Positions 9,056-17,625 of a DNA stretch of 64,000 nt are shown in pieces (position 1 is the stretch's first letter; each line of letters opens with the position of its first letter). Both the position numbers and the translations under genes were made by a program. The notes beneath the pieces are model-generated. The model worked only from the letters and a program-made list of their open reading frames with translations, was not told the origin of the DNA and searched no databases. The stretch comes from JALHOP01 sp964484195 (GTDB taxonomy: Bacteria; Myxococcota; XYA12-FULL-58-9; JALHOP01): assembly GCA_964484195.1 (NCBI GenBank), contig CAZAER010000010.1, positions 62,001 through 126,000 on the forward strand, in the 5' to 3' direction.

Positions 9056-9839
9056 CCTTCTCGTTCTCGCCGCTCCGCTTTGGCAGACAACACAGCGCGG
9101 CGGCGACAGCATCGAGAAGCGCTTCACCCCGCCGAAGGGCTTCACGCGGGCCGCCGCGCCCCCCGAGTCGCTCGCCACCTTCCTGCGTTCGCTGCCGTTG
9201 CTCGATGGCAATCCCGACGTCTTGCTCTTCGACGGTACCGTGAAGCGCTATCAACGAGGCCACCTCGCCGTCGTCGACATCGACGTCGGCAAACACGACC
9301 TGCAGCAGTGCGCCGATGCGGTCATGCGCCTGCTCGCCGAGCATCGCTTCGCCCAGAAGCTGCCGGTTTGTTTCACCGCGACGAGCGGCGATGCCTTACC
9401 GTGGGAGCGCTACGCGCGTGGCGAACGGCCGAGCGTCACCAAGAATCACGTCGAATGGTCGGCCCGCGCGACCGCCGATAACGGGCACGACGCCTTTCGT
9501 GGCTACCTCGAAAGCGTGTTCACCTGGGCGGGCACCATGTCGCTGCAACGCGACCTGACCGCCGTCGCCGATAGTGCGCGTCTCGAGCCCGGCGACGTCT
9601 TCATCGTGGGGGGCTCGCCGGGGCACGCGGTGCTGGTGGCGGACGTGGTCGAGAACGAAGCCAAGGAGCAACGTTTTCTCCTGGTCCAGAGCTACATGCC
9701 GGCCCAGCAGATCCACGTGTTGCGCGGCCAAGAGGGGGTCTGGTTCACCCTGCCCGAACCCGGGAAAGATCTGCCGACCCCCGAGTGGACCTTCCCTAGT
9801 GGCAGCCGACGGCGCTACACACGCGAGCCATGTCGTTAA
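9033..9839 (+). CDS. DUF4846 family exported protein
   Basis: 268 residues from a GTG start inside the end of the sulfotransferase gene; no in-frame ATG nearby is better. The N-terminus MTCSYVASLLVLAAPLWQ is a short hydrophobic export signal. The mature part matches the pattern of DUF4846: FTPPKGFTR, a LATFLRSLPLL block, then YQRGHLAVVDIDVG, and near the C-terminus GDVFIVGGSPGHAVLVADV, whose PGHAV strand is a signature of the family. The function of DUF4846 is not established. The fold has been suspected to be papain-like, but I see no certain catalytic triad. It lies between the sulfotransferase and the sugar dehydrogenase lipoprotein, overlapping both, so it belongs to the same envelope-related operon. 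Confidence 0.8.
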   Translation: MTCSYVASLLVLAAPLWQTTQRGGDSIEKRFTPPKGFTRAAAPPESLATFLRSLPLLDGNPDVLLFDGTVKRYQRGHLAVVDIDVGKHDLQQCADAVMRLLAEHRFAQKLPVCFTATSGDALPWERYARGERPSVTKNHVEWSARATADNGHDAFRGYLESVFTWAGTMSLQRDLTAVADSARLEPGDVFIVGGSPGHAVLVADVVENEAKEQRFLLVQSYMPAQQIHVLRGQEGVWFTLPEPGKDLPTPEWTFPSGSRRRYTREPCR

Positions 9840-12613
9840 ATTTGCGCCTGTTTCTGTCGGTGGCTCTGTTCAGTGCTCTCGTCGTCGCCTGCGGTGACGA
9901 AGACGACGATTTCGTCCCCGACCCCTACGGCGACGGCGATGTGCTCGACGACAGCGGTCCCGCGGACGAGGACGCGACCGATTCAGACGGTGACGGCGAC
10001 GTTGATGCCGGCGACGGCGACGTGGACAACGGTGACGGTGACGGCGGCCCGACCGATGACGATCCGCCTCCGCCCCCCGTGTACGGCCTCGAAGAGCGTC
10101 CGTCGCAGCAGACATGCCAGGCGTTCACCGCGCCACCGGTGACCGACGAAATCAGCTTCGTCGACCGCTTCCCCAACATCCGCTTCAGCGGATCGGTGTC
10201 GATCTCGCAGCGTCCGGGAGACAACTCGCGCATCTACGTCAACGAGCGCGGCGGCCACATCTACTCGTTCCCCAACGACCCGACGGCCCTCGCCACCGAC
10301 AAGGTGGAGGCGCTCGACCTCTCAGACGTGCAGTTCACCGGCTGGGACTGCTCGACCGCGAGCCTGGTGTTCCCCTCGGATTTCGCGACGCACGGCGCCG
10401 CCTACGTCGTCTATTGCCACCAGTTCCCCTCGGGCGGCGGCAACCCACACATCCAGGTGCGCTTGTCGCGCTTCTACTCGGGCGATGGCGGTCTCACCTT
10501 CGACCGCGGCAGCGAACAGGTCATCGTCGCCATCAACTACAACGAGACGGCCGATCCAGCAGACGCCGACCCAGGGTACGGGCGTAGCTGCAGCCACACC
10601 GTCAACGAAGACGGTCTCCACGCCGGCAACGCCGCGCACTTCGGACCGGATGGCTACCTCTACTGGGCGGTCGGCGATGGCGGACCGCAGGGTCACTGCG
10701 GCGGCAAACAAGCGCAGCATCTCTCGACCTTGCGCGGCAAGCTCCTGCGCATCGACGTGTCCGACCTCGCGAAGCAAATCAATCCGGCGCTGCTCGGCTT
10801 CAACGAGGGCTGGCAATACACCGCGGTCGACGCGCCGCCGGACAACCCCTATTACGGCACCGGCGCCGATCCCAATCCGACGTACAACATCGAAGCGGGC
10901 ATCGTGCAGCCGCTCATCTACGCTCGCGGCTTCCGCAACCCTTGGCAGTGGAACTTCGACCCGGCGGACAACAGCATCTGGCTCGGCGACGTCGGCAACA
11001 ACACCTGGGAAGAGGTCAACCGCAACGTCGTCGCTGGCGGCAACTACGGTTGGGGCTACTTCGAGGGCACCCTTTGCAGCAACGGCTGGGGGAGCACCGA
11101 GTATCCGGACGACGGCATGGGCCCGGTCAATCCGGCGTGCACCACCTTCGACAATCAGGTGCGCTGGCCGATGCTCGAGCTGCGGCACTCGGAATCGTAT
11201 GACCGCAACGCGACGCCGGAGGAGGCGCGTCTCCCGACCACCATCTACGGCCGCGCCATCAGCGGCGGCCTGGTCTACCGCGGCAGTGCCGTGCCCGCGT
11301 ACACCGGCAGCTACTTCTTCGGTGACTACTCGACCCAGCGCATCTGGGCGGTGCGCAATGTCGACGCCATCTCGCAGGCGTCCGGCACCGTGTGCACAAG
11401 CTCGGCGGATTGCGCCACCGGTCTGGTCTGCAAGAGCCACGAGCTACCGTACGAGAACGGTTACGATCCGCAGATCGTGAACCCGCCGGGTGTTCATGGC
11501 CGCTGCGTCGCCGACTTCGAGCTCGTGCAAACCGGTGTGCCGGTGGCCTCGTTCGGTCGCGATCAAGACGGCAATGTCTACGCGGTCATGCTCTTTGGCG
11601 CGCCCGGGACCGGCAACGGCTGGATCGGCATGCTGCGCGCGACCCCGGCGACTGGCGGCTCCGGCGGCCCTCCCGACTTGCTCTCCGAGACCGGCTGCTT
11701 CGAGGTCGTCGACGACGGCGGCACCCCGACGGTCGGTGAGCCAGTCACCGACTTGATCCCCTTCAAGCCAGCGGCCGAGCTCTGGTCCGACGGCGCCAGC
11801 AAGCGTCGCTGGATGACCGTGCCCGATGCCTTCCAGGTCACGGTCGATGCCAGCGGCGATTTCGAGTTCCCGCCCGGCAGCGTCCTGGTCAAGGAGTTCA
11901 GCCTCTTCGGTCAGAAGATCGAGACGCGCTTCTTGATGCGTCAGGTCGCCGACGGTCGCTGGGCGGCCTACACCTACGAGTGGAACGACGAGCAGACCGA
12001 CGCGACGCTGGTGCCCGAGATCGGCGCCGAGAAGACGTGGGGCACGACTCCCGACGATCAGAACTGGCACTACCCAGGTCGCTCGCAATGCTTCCAGTGC
12101 CACAACACCGTCGACAAGGTGGTGCTCGGGCCCGAGACCGCGCAGCTCAACCACGACATGGACTATCCCGAGAGCGGCGAGACCGCGAACCAGATGCTGA
12201 CGCTCGAGCACATCGAGCTCGTCGACACCGCGCTCGACCCCGCGCCGTGGGCTAACCTGGCTGCGATCACGGACACGTCGCGCACTCTCGAGGAGCGCGC
12301 GCGTTCGTACCTGCACGCCAACTGCTCGATCTGTCACCGTCCCGACGGCCCGACCTTCACGCCGCCGGACATGCGCTATGGCACCGCCTTCGCGAGCATG
12401 AACATCTGCGATCAGCAGCCGAGCATCAGCGACATGGGCGAGCCCGCATCTCGCTTGTTGTTGCCCGGCGATGCTTCGCTATCGCAGATCCACATGCGGC
12501 CGGCGTCGACCAACGGCGCCTACCGCATGCCGCCGCTCGCGACATCCATTCCGCACACCGAGGCACTCGCGGTGATCGAGCAATGGATCGAATCCATCAG
12601 CACCTGCGAGTGA
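9830..12613 (+). CDS. Lipoprotein fusing PQQ-type glucose/sorbosone dehydrogenase with two haem c motifs
   Basis: 927 residues. MSLNLRLFLSVALFSALVVAC is a lipoprotein signal. It is followed by about 50 residues of Asp/Gly-rich linker, the usual spacer in myxobacterial lipoproteins. About residues 100-600 form a soluble aldose sugar dehydrogenase (GSDH) beta-propeller, with HAGNAAHFGPDGYLYWAVGDGG, LIYARGFRNPWQWNFDP and WLGDVGNNTWEEVN. The C-terminal third carries two haem-binding CxxCH motifs, CFQCH at 754-758 and CSICH at 832-836. The protein probably oxidises a sugar at the cell surface and passes electrons to its own haems. A short EGF-like Cys segment (CTSSADCATGLVC) sits inside the propeller near residue 522. 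The start overlaps the preceding gene by 10 bases. Confidence 0.87.
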   Translation: MSLNLRLFLSVALFSALVVACGDEDDDFVPDPYGDGDVLDDSGPADEDATDSDGDGDVDAGDGDVDNGDGDGGPTDDDPPPPPVYGLEERPSQQTCQAFTAPPVTDEISFVDRFPNIRFSGSVSISQRPGDNSRIYVNERGGHIYSFPNDPTALATDKVEALDLSDVQFTGWDCSTASLVFPSDFATHGAAYVVYCHQFPSGGGNPHIQVRLSRFYSGDGGLTFDRGSEQVIVAINYNETADPADADPGYGRSCSHTVNEDGLHAGNAAHFGPDGYLYWAVGDGGPQGHCGGKQAQHLSTLRGKLLRIDVSDLAKQINPALLGFNEGWQYTAVDAPPDNPYYGTGADPNPTYNIEAGIVQPLIYARGFRNPWQWNFDPADNSIWLGDVGNNTWEEVNRNVVAGGNYGWGYFEGTLCSNGWGSTEYPDDGMGPVNPACTTFDNQVRWPMLELRHSESYDRNATPEEARLPTTIYGRAISGGLVYRGSAVPAYTGSYFFGDYSTQRIWAVRNVDAISQASGTVCTSSADCATGLVCKSHELPYENGYDPQIVNPPGVHGRCVADFELVQTGVPVASFGRDQDGNVYAVMLFGAPGTGNGWIGMLRATPATGGSGGPPDLLSETGCFEVVDDGGTPTVGEPVTDLIPFKPAAELWSDGASKRRWMTVPDAFQVTVDASGDFEFPPGSVLVKEFSLFGQKIETRFLMRQVADGRWAAYTYEWNDEQTDATLVPEIGAEKTWGTTPDDQNWHYPGRSQCFQCHNTVDKVVLGPETAQLNHDMDYPESGETANQMLTLEHIELVDTALDPAPWANLAAITDTSRTLEERARSYLHANCSICHRPDGPTFTPPDMRYGTAFASMNICDQQPSISDMGEPASRLLLPGDASLSQIHMRPASTNGAYRMPPLATSIPHTEALAVIEQWIESISTCE

Positions 12614-12617
12614 CCAG

Positions 12618-13454
12618 CTAGGTCGTCGAGACGAGAACCTCGGCGACCGGCCCACGGCGATCGGCGCGGCTATTGATGGCGCGCCGCACGTGCACCGTGT
12701 CGACGCGGAAACCCTTGTAGAGCTTGCGGATGAACGGCGTGTCCGAGTTCGAGAGCACCGCGTGCACCCCGCGGTCGGCGAGGTCACGGAAGGTCTGAGC
12801 CAGGCGTTCCTGGTCTTCCGAGGTGAAGCCGCGGTCGGTGTACGAGACGAACGAGGCGGTCTTCGACACCGGGTCGTAGGGCGGGTCGAAGTACACGAGG
12901 TCACCAGCGCGCGCTTTGGCGACGGTCGAGAACACGTCCGAGTGCTCGATGGTCGCGTCCTGCAGGGCGTGCGAGACGGCGCGCAGATTCTCTTCGTCGC
13001 AAATCGTCGGATTGTCGTACTTGCCGAAGGGCACATTGAAGGCGCCCGAGCGGTTCACGCGATACAGTCCGTTATAGCAGGTGCGATTCAAGAAAATCAT
13101 GCGCGCCGCTCGCGCCGTCGGTGACATGCCCGATGCATCCTGGGCACGCACCGCATAGAAATGTTCTCGATTGGCGCGGTGGCGGCGAAGGGCCGCAAGG
13201 ACACGCGGGAGCTCGTCGCGCAGCGCGGTGTACGCGGTCACCAGCTCGAGGTTCATGTCGGCGAGCACCGCGCGCTCGGGCTCGAGGCCGAAGTACACGG
13301 CACCACCGCCGAGGAACGGCTCGAAGTAACGGCCGAAGTTGTGCGGGAAGCGCGTCATGATGGTCTCGACGAGCTTCGATTTGCCGCCCGCCCACTTGAG
13401 GAAGGGGCGGGGTTTGGGGAGTTGGGTTTCGGCGAGGCGAATTGCGCTGGTCAT
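12618..13454 (-). CDS. dam: DNA adenine methyltransferase, Dam (D12) class, orphan
   Basis: 278 residues, the normal Dam length. Motif I-type SAM binding is PFLKWAGGK at 17-25, with PFLGGGAVYFGLEPERAVLAD giving the second part of the cofactor site. The catalytic motif IV is DPPY at 190-193, which with the N-terminal position of the SAM motif marks the alpha-group N6-adenine enzymes. The likely target is GATC, by family. No restriction endonuclease, MutH or Vsr gene is adjacent, so it is probably an orphan regulator or repair-strand marker. The stop lies 4 bases from the stop of the convergent dehydrogenase gene, leaving no room for a separate terminator. Confidence 0.9.
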   Translation of the reverse strand: MTSAIRLAETQLPKPRPFLKWAGGKSKLVETIMTRFPHNFGRYFEPFLGGGAVYFGLEPERAVLADMNLELVTAYTALRDELPRVLAALRRHRANREHFYAVRAQDASGMSPTARAARMIFLNRTCYNGLYRVNRSGAFNVPFGKYDNPTICDEENLRAVSHALQDATIEHSDVFSTVAKARAGDLVYFDPPYDPVSKTASFVSYTDRGFTSEDQERLAQTFRDLADRGVHAVLSNSDTPFIRKLYKGFRVDTVHVRRAINSRADRRGPVAEVLVSTT

Positions 13455-13527
13455 GCCTCGCGATCGTAGGACGCGAGAAAATCAGCAGAAAAAAAGAGGC
13501 GTGCCGCCGAAATTTTCACAAGGCGAA

Positions 13528-14145
13528 ATGCTTCCGGTAATGGAAAATTCACAGGTGGCCTGGCTCGCTCCCATCACGCTGCGGCGGCCCGAGGCGGTCC
13601 TCGAACCGCTATCGCAGACGCACCACGACGACCTCGTGGAAGCGGTACGCGACGGCGAGCTCTGGCGGCTCTGGTACACCATCATCCCCTCCCCCGAACG
13701 CATGCGCGCCGAGATCGAGCGGCGCCTGGCGCTGCACGCCAAGACAAGCATGTTGCCGTTCGCGGTGATCGAGCCCGCGACCGGCAAGGCGGTGGGCATG
13801 ACCACCTATCTCAACGTCGACGCCGAGCAGCGGCGCGTCGAAATCGGCGCGACCTGGTATCGCCGAGGCGTGCAGCGCACGCCGCTCAACACCGCATGCA
13901 AGCTGATGCTGCTGACGCACGCCTTCGACACGCTCGCCTGTATCGCCGTCGAGTTTCGCACGCACGTCGCCAATGAACAGAGCCGCAGAGCCATCGAGCG
14001 CCTCGGCGCGAAGCTCGACGGCATCCTACGCAGTCACATGGTGATGCCGGACGGGAGCTTGCGGGACACCTGCGTTTACAGCGTCGTGGCGGGTGAATGG
14101 CCGGGAGTGCGCCAAAACCTACGCGAGCGGCTCGGCGATCGGTAA
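13528..14145 (+). CDS. GNAT-family N-acetyltransferase (RimJ-like)
   Basis: 205 residues from the ATG at 13528; AAGGCG lies just before it. A longer reading from 13339 would run through the divergent dam gene and is rejected. Domain features are ITLRRPEAVLEPLSQTHHDDL at the N-terminus, PFAVIEPATGKAVGMTTYL as beta strands 3-4, VEIGATWYRRGVQRTPLNTACKLMLLTHAF as the acetyl-CoA-binding region, and VEFRTHVANEQSRRAIERLGAK, the N-x-x-S-x-x-x-x-E-x-L-G motif of the RimJ/RimL type. It acetylates an amine; the substrate is not predictable. The stop codon lies inside the first copies of a heptamer repeat. Confidence 0.85.
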   Translation: MLPVMENSQVAWLAPITLRRPEAVLEPLSQTHHDDLVEAVRDGELWRLWYTIIPSPERMRAEIERRLALHAKTSMLPFAVIEPATGKAVGMTTYLNVDAEQRRVEIGATWYRRGVQRTPLNTACKLMLLTHAFDTLACIAVEFRTHVANEQSRRAIERLGAKLDGILRSHMVMPDGSLRDTCVYSVVAGEWPGVRQNLRERLGDR

Positions 14146-14207
14146 TCGGCTATCGGCTATCGGCTATCGGACATCGGACATCGGACATCGGACATCGGAA
14201 ATCGGCC
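14138..14207. repeat. Tandem heptamer ATCGGNN, ten copies, between convergent genes
   Basis: Ten contiguous 7-base units start with ATCGG: one ATCGGTA, three ATCGGCT, four ATCGGAC, one ATCGGAA and one ATCGGCC. The array starts inside the last codons of the GNAT gene, whose TAA stop is formed at the junction of units 1 and 2, and ends 2 bases before the stop of pruA. The unit is not palindromic, so it is not a simple terminator. Runs of identical variants suggest recent slippage or unequal duplication. Confidence 0.9.
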
Positions 14208-14208
14208 C

Positions 14209-15837
14209 TCAAGCCTCACTCATGAACGGATAAGCCACCGACCGCGGCGGATCATATGTCTCCTTGATCGCCCGCGCGCTCGTCCAGCGCACCAGGTTCA
14301 AGAAGCTCCCCGCCTTGTCATTGGTACCCGAAGCCCGGCTGCCACCGAACGGCTGCTGACCGACGACCGCGCCAGTCGGCTTGTCGTTGATGTAGAAATT
14401 GCCGGCCGCAAAGCGCAGCTGATGGCTCAAGTGCGTCACCACGCGGCGATCACGCGCGAAGATGGCACCGGTCAACGCATACGGCGAGCCCTCGTCGACG
14501 AGCTTCACCGTCTCGTCGAGCTTGGCGTCATCGTAGACGTGAACCGTGAGCACCGGTCCGAAGATCTCCTCGCGCATCAGCTTGTGCTTCGGATCGTCGG
14601 CGACGACGACCGTCGGCCGCACGAACCAGCCCACTTCGCTGTTGCACTCACCGCCGAGCCAGACCTTTGCCCCATCCTTCTTGCCGGCATCGATGTAGCC
14701 GCGGATGCTCTCGAAGCTCTTCTTGTCGATCACCGCGCCCATGAAGTTTCGGAAGTCGCTGATGTCGCCCATCTTGATGGCGTTGACCTCGGCCTCGACG
14801 CGCTGCGAGACCTCTGGCCACAAGCTCTTCGGAATATACGCGCGCGACGCGGCCGAACATTTCTGACCTTGATACTCGAAGGCGCCACGCACCATGGCGA
14901 TGGCGAGAGCATGCGGGTCCGCCGAAGCGTGCGCCAAGATGAAGTCTTTGCCGCCCGTCTCACCGACGAGACGGGGATAGGCGCGGTAGCTCGACATATT
15001 ATTGGCGACCGATTGCCAGATCGAATTGAAGGTGCCGGTCGAGCCAGTGAAGTGCACGCCGGCGAGCTCCGGGTGCTTCAAGATGGCCTCGCCGAACTGC
15101 GCGCCGGGTGCGTTCACCAGATTGATGACGCCCGGAGGCATGCCGGCGGCCTCGAGGATCTCGAGCATGACCTGTGCCGAGAGCGCGGCCGTGGTCGCAG
15201 CCTTCCAGACCACCGTGTTGCCCATCAGAGCCGGCGCGGTGGGAAGGTTGCCGCCGATCGAGCTGAAGTTGAACGGAGTGATGGCCGCCACGAAGCCGTC
15301 GAGCGGACGCCAGTCGAGCCGGTTCCAGCTTCCCGGCGGCGATAGCGGCTGCTCTTCGAGCAGGCGGCGCGCAAACGAAACGTTGAAGCGCCAGAAGTCG
15401 ATGAGCTCGCAGGCGGCGTCGATCTCCGCCTGATGCACCGTCTTGCTCTGCCCGAGCATGGTGGCGCCGTTGGCCCGTGCGCGATAGCGGCCGGCCAAGA
15501 GATCCGCGGCTTTGAGGAAAACCGCGGCGCGATCATCGAATGACGCCGACGCCCACTCGGCTTTTGCCTTCATGGCGGCGTCGATGGCGCGATTGACGAG
15601 GGCACCGTCCGCCATGTGCAGGGTGCCGAGCTGCTTCTGGTGCGCGTGCGGCATGGTGATCGGCTGCGTTTTCTGGGTGCGGACGCGCTCGCCGCCGATG
15701 GTGTTGGGGACCTCGGTCTGCTCACCCGCCATCGCAGTCAGGGTTTCCTTGATGGACCGGCGTTCAGGGGTACCGGGCGCATACGACAGGACCGGCTCGT
15801 TGACGGGCACTGCAATCGTGGTGACGGCGTTGATCAT
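14209..15837 (-). CDS. pruA: L-glutamate gamma-semialdehyde (delta-1-pyrroline-5-carboxylate) dehydrogenase
   Basis: 542 residues from the ATG at 15837, chosen because GAGGA lies about 11 bases upstream and the protein then has the standard length of the group I P5C dehydrogenases (ALDH4-like). An upstream extension to 15999 has no family match. Visible residues are the general base E293 in LVGETGGKDF, the nucleophile C327 in YQGQKCSAASRAY and the NAD-binding VHFTGSTGTF loop. The enzyme oxidises glutamate semialdehyde to glutamate in proline breakdown. No proline dehydrogenase is adjacent. The gene is divergent from the self-cleaving protein gene across 230 bases. Confidence 0.93.
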   Translation of the reverse strand: MINAVTTIAVPVNEPVLSYAPGTPERRSIKETLTAMAGEQTEVPNTIGGERVRTQKTQPITMPHAHQKQLGTLHMADGALVNRAIDAAMKAKAEWASASFDDRAAVFLKAADLLAGRYRARANGATMLGQSKTVHQAEIDAACELIDFWRFNVSFARRLLEEQPLSPPGSWNRLDWRPLDGFVAAITPFNFSSIGGNLPTAPALMGNTVVWKAATTAALSAQVMLEILEAAGMPPGVINLVNAPGAQFGEAILKHPELAGVHFTGSTGTFNSIWQSVANNMSSYRAYPRLVGETGGKDFILAHASADPHALAIAMVRGAFEYQGQKCSAASRAYIPKSLWPEVSQRVEAEVNAIKMGDISDFRNFMGAVIDKKSFESIRGYIDAGKKDGAKVWLGGECNSEVGWFVRPTVVVADDPKHKLMREEIFGPVLTVHVYDDAKLDETVKLVDEGSPYALTGAIFARDRRVVTHLSHQLRFAAGNFYINDKPTGAVVGQQPFGGSRASGTNDKAGSFLNLVRWTSARAIKETYDPPRSVAYPFMSEA

Positions 15838-16067
15838 AATTTTGTGCGATCCTCGAAAGTGGCGGCACGATGGGTGCCCGGCCCCAGTTCTGTCAAGCCG
15901 GACGCGGACGTACGCGCGTTCTCCCCACCCTACCAACGCGTCGCGTCGTCTGTTTTCTCCGAAAAAAGTAGCAACAAAAGAGCACACCCCCATCCACAAA
16001 CAGCCCCCTGTGAGGCGGGGTGGGTATGTACCTCTACCTGACCACCATGCAGGTAGGAGAAGCCTCC
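15838..16067. promoter_or_regulatory. Divergent intergenic region, pruA and MIIA-domain gene
   Basis: These 230 bases are the longest gene-free stretch in the window. They include an A-rich segment near 15960-15985 (GAAAAAAGTAGCAACAAAAG), unusual for this GC-rich DNA, which may serve a promoter. I found no confident sigma-70 or sigma-54 box pair. Confidence 0.35.
16033..16057 (+). promoter_or_regulatory. Inverted repeat that would mask the ribosome-binding site of the MIIA gene
   Basis: CTACCTG (16034-16040) pairs perfectly with CAGGTAG (16050-16056) across a 9-base loop, with one further T-G pair outside. The right arm contains most of the AGGTAGGAG Shine-Dalgarno sequence (16051-16059) used for the ATG at 16068. 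In the folded mRNA the ribosome site would be hidden. This is seen by eye only; its effect is an inference. Confidence 0.4.
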
Positions 16068-17603
16068 ATGAGTATCACTACGATTAACGGTACGGAGAAT
16101 CGTGAGCGAGTGTTGCGCGCGCCGCTCGACAACGTGAACGCCAACCGCAACATCATGCGCGTCGAGCAAATGCGCGATCAGTTCGAGCTGCGCAACGTCC
16201 GCGAACGCGGTCTCGAGCGCCTCGCCGACGGGGGCATCGCGACACAAAACAATAGCGGCAACGGCAATGCGGTCGGTGACCTCGTCGACACCACGCAGGT
16301 CGAGCTAACCGGCGCCCGCGACGTCTTGTCCTCGGGCATCGAGTCGCCCGAGCCGTCGCCGCCGTCGCTGCCGCCGGGGACGCTGACCGCTAACTCGGAC
16401 GGCTCGATCACCACACCGGGTGGCTACACCATCTACAACGACGGCAACTACCAATGGCGCGTGAAGAGCCCGAGCGGCATCGAATCGCGCATCTACGGCG
16501 ATCCCCACGTCGACGAAGACAACGACGGCGACGCCGACTGGCACTTCAACCAGGACGGCACGTTCGTCTTGCCGGACGGCGCCAAGATATTCGTCGACAC
16601 CACCGAGGTCGGCGTAGGCATCACGGTGTCCGACAACCTGAAGATCCAGTACGGCGATTCGCTCGGCAGCATGGACGTCAAGAACGGCGGTCCGGGCACC
16701 GTCGGCGATGGCGGACTCGCGTACGACAGCGCTAACGGCGAAGGTCAGATCTTCGTCATGGGCAATGACTTCAAGTGGTACGATGGCGAGACGCTCGGCA
16801 AGCTGTACGACGCTGGTGGCGACTTCGCCCGTGACGTCGATGCCGCCAACGTCGGCCAGATCAGCGCCAATGCGCTCATCGCCTTGAATGCGTCGCTCAA
16901 AGAGGAAGGCCTCGAGCTGACCGCCGAGAATCCAGTCGGCCCGGCCGGCGGCGGGGACGTTGCACGCGATCCGACCGAGGAACAGCTCGCATCGTTGCTC
17001 GCGCTCGAAGACAATGCCTGGATCGTCAACGATACCGACGGCGAGGTCTCGGCTGCAGCCGCGGCGCGGCGCCGAATCGAGCAGGCTCACATCCTGGGCC
17101 AAGCAAACCAGGCCCTCGCCGGCTACGAGAACCTCAAGGATCTCGACGCCAACGGCGACGGTGTCGTGAGCGGAACCGAGCTCGATGGCGTCAAGGTTTG
17201 GATTGACGCCAACAACGACGGCAACGCGGACGAGACAGAGATCAAGCTCCTCGCGGAGTTCCAGATCGACGCGCTGAAGGTGAAGCTTGCGGTCCAGGAG
17301 AATGACGACGGCACCACGCAGCTGGACGGGCAGTTCCAGCGCAACGGTGAAGTCACGCGCACCAACGACCGCATCACGCCTCTCAACGACGGCGCTCAGG
17401 GCCTGAACTTCCAGCGTCAGTTGAACCGTGAAGTCGGCGACAACCACCAGCTGCGTACCGTGGCCCGTGAGCAGCTCGCGCGCGCCATGGACCGCATGCA
17501 GAACATCACGCGTGAGAACGAGGTCACCCGGCAGAACAGCGCGCTCCGCGAAAACGCGACGCGCAATGCTCGCCAGGTGAACGTTGGTGGCTCGCGCGCT
17601 TAA
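16068..17603 (+). CDS. Metal-induced self-cleaving (MIIA, DUF1521) domain protein with EF-hand-like repeats
   Basis: 511 residues from ATG 16068, which has AGGTAGGAG 8 bases upstream. There is no signal peptide; the N-terminus is polar (MSITTINGTENRERV) and residues 95-105 form a Ser/Pro hinge. Residues about 120-250 match DUF1521: ESRIYGDPHVDEDNDGDADW holds GDPHVD at 144-149. In the NopE1 effector of Bradyrhizobium this motif is cut between Asp and Pro when calcium or another metal binds. Here the scissile bond would be D145-P146. Around residues 355-390 are DANGDGVVSGTEL and DANNDGNADETEI, EF-hand or dockerin-like calcium loops. The C-terminus is Arg/Asn-rich and helical. The protein may be an exported effector or surface protein processed on meeting calcium. 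Confidence 0.8.
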   Translation: MSITTINGTENRERVLRAPLDNVNANRNIMRVEQMRDQFELRNVRERGLERLADGGIATQNNSGNGNAVGDLVDTTQVELTGARDVLSSGIESPEPSPPSLPPGTLTANSDGSITTPGGYTIYNDGNYQWRVKSPSGIESRIYGDPHVDEDNDGDADWHFNQDGTFVLPDGAKIFVDTTEVGVGITVSDNLKIQYGDSLGSMDVKNGGPGTVGDGGLAYDSANGEGQIFVMGNDFKWYDGETLGKLYDAGGDFARDVDAANVGQISANALIALNASLKEEGLELTAENPVGPAGGGDVARDPTEEQLASLLALEDNAWIVNDTDGEVSAAAAARRRIEQAHILGQANQALAGYENLKDLDANGDGVVSGTELDGVKVWIDANNDGNADETEIKLLAEFQIDALKVKLAVQENDDGTTQLDGQFQRNGEVTRTNDRITPLNDGAQGLNFQRQLNREVGDNHQLRTVAREQLARAMDRMQNITRENEVTRQNSALRENATRNARQVNVGGSRA

Positions 17604-17625
17604 CGCACGCGATTCATAACATAGT

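Noticed and set aside
10322..12337. Minus-strand frames of 372 and 297 codons opposite the sugar dehydrogenase
   Set aside because: The plus-strand haem and propeller motifs are clear, and the antisense products are low-complexity.
7964..12613. tRNA-Arg as attachment site of an integrated element
   Set aside because: No integrase, no repeat of the tRNA 3' end within the window and no phage-like genes downstream.
13339..13527. Upstream 63 codons of the GNAT frame
   Set aside because: They lie mostly inside the dam gene on the other strand, show no GNAT similarity and a good ribosome site precedes the ATG at 13528.
14138..14207. Heptamer array considered as a CRISPR or intrinsic terminator
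   Set aside because: Units are only 7 bases with no spacers and no palindrome, so it is a simple tandem repeat.
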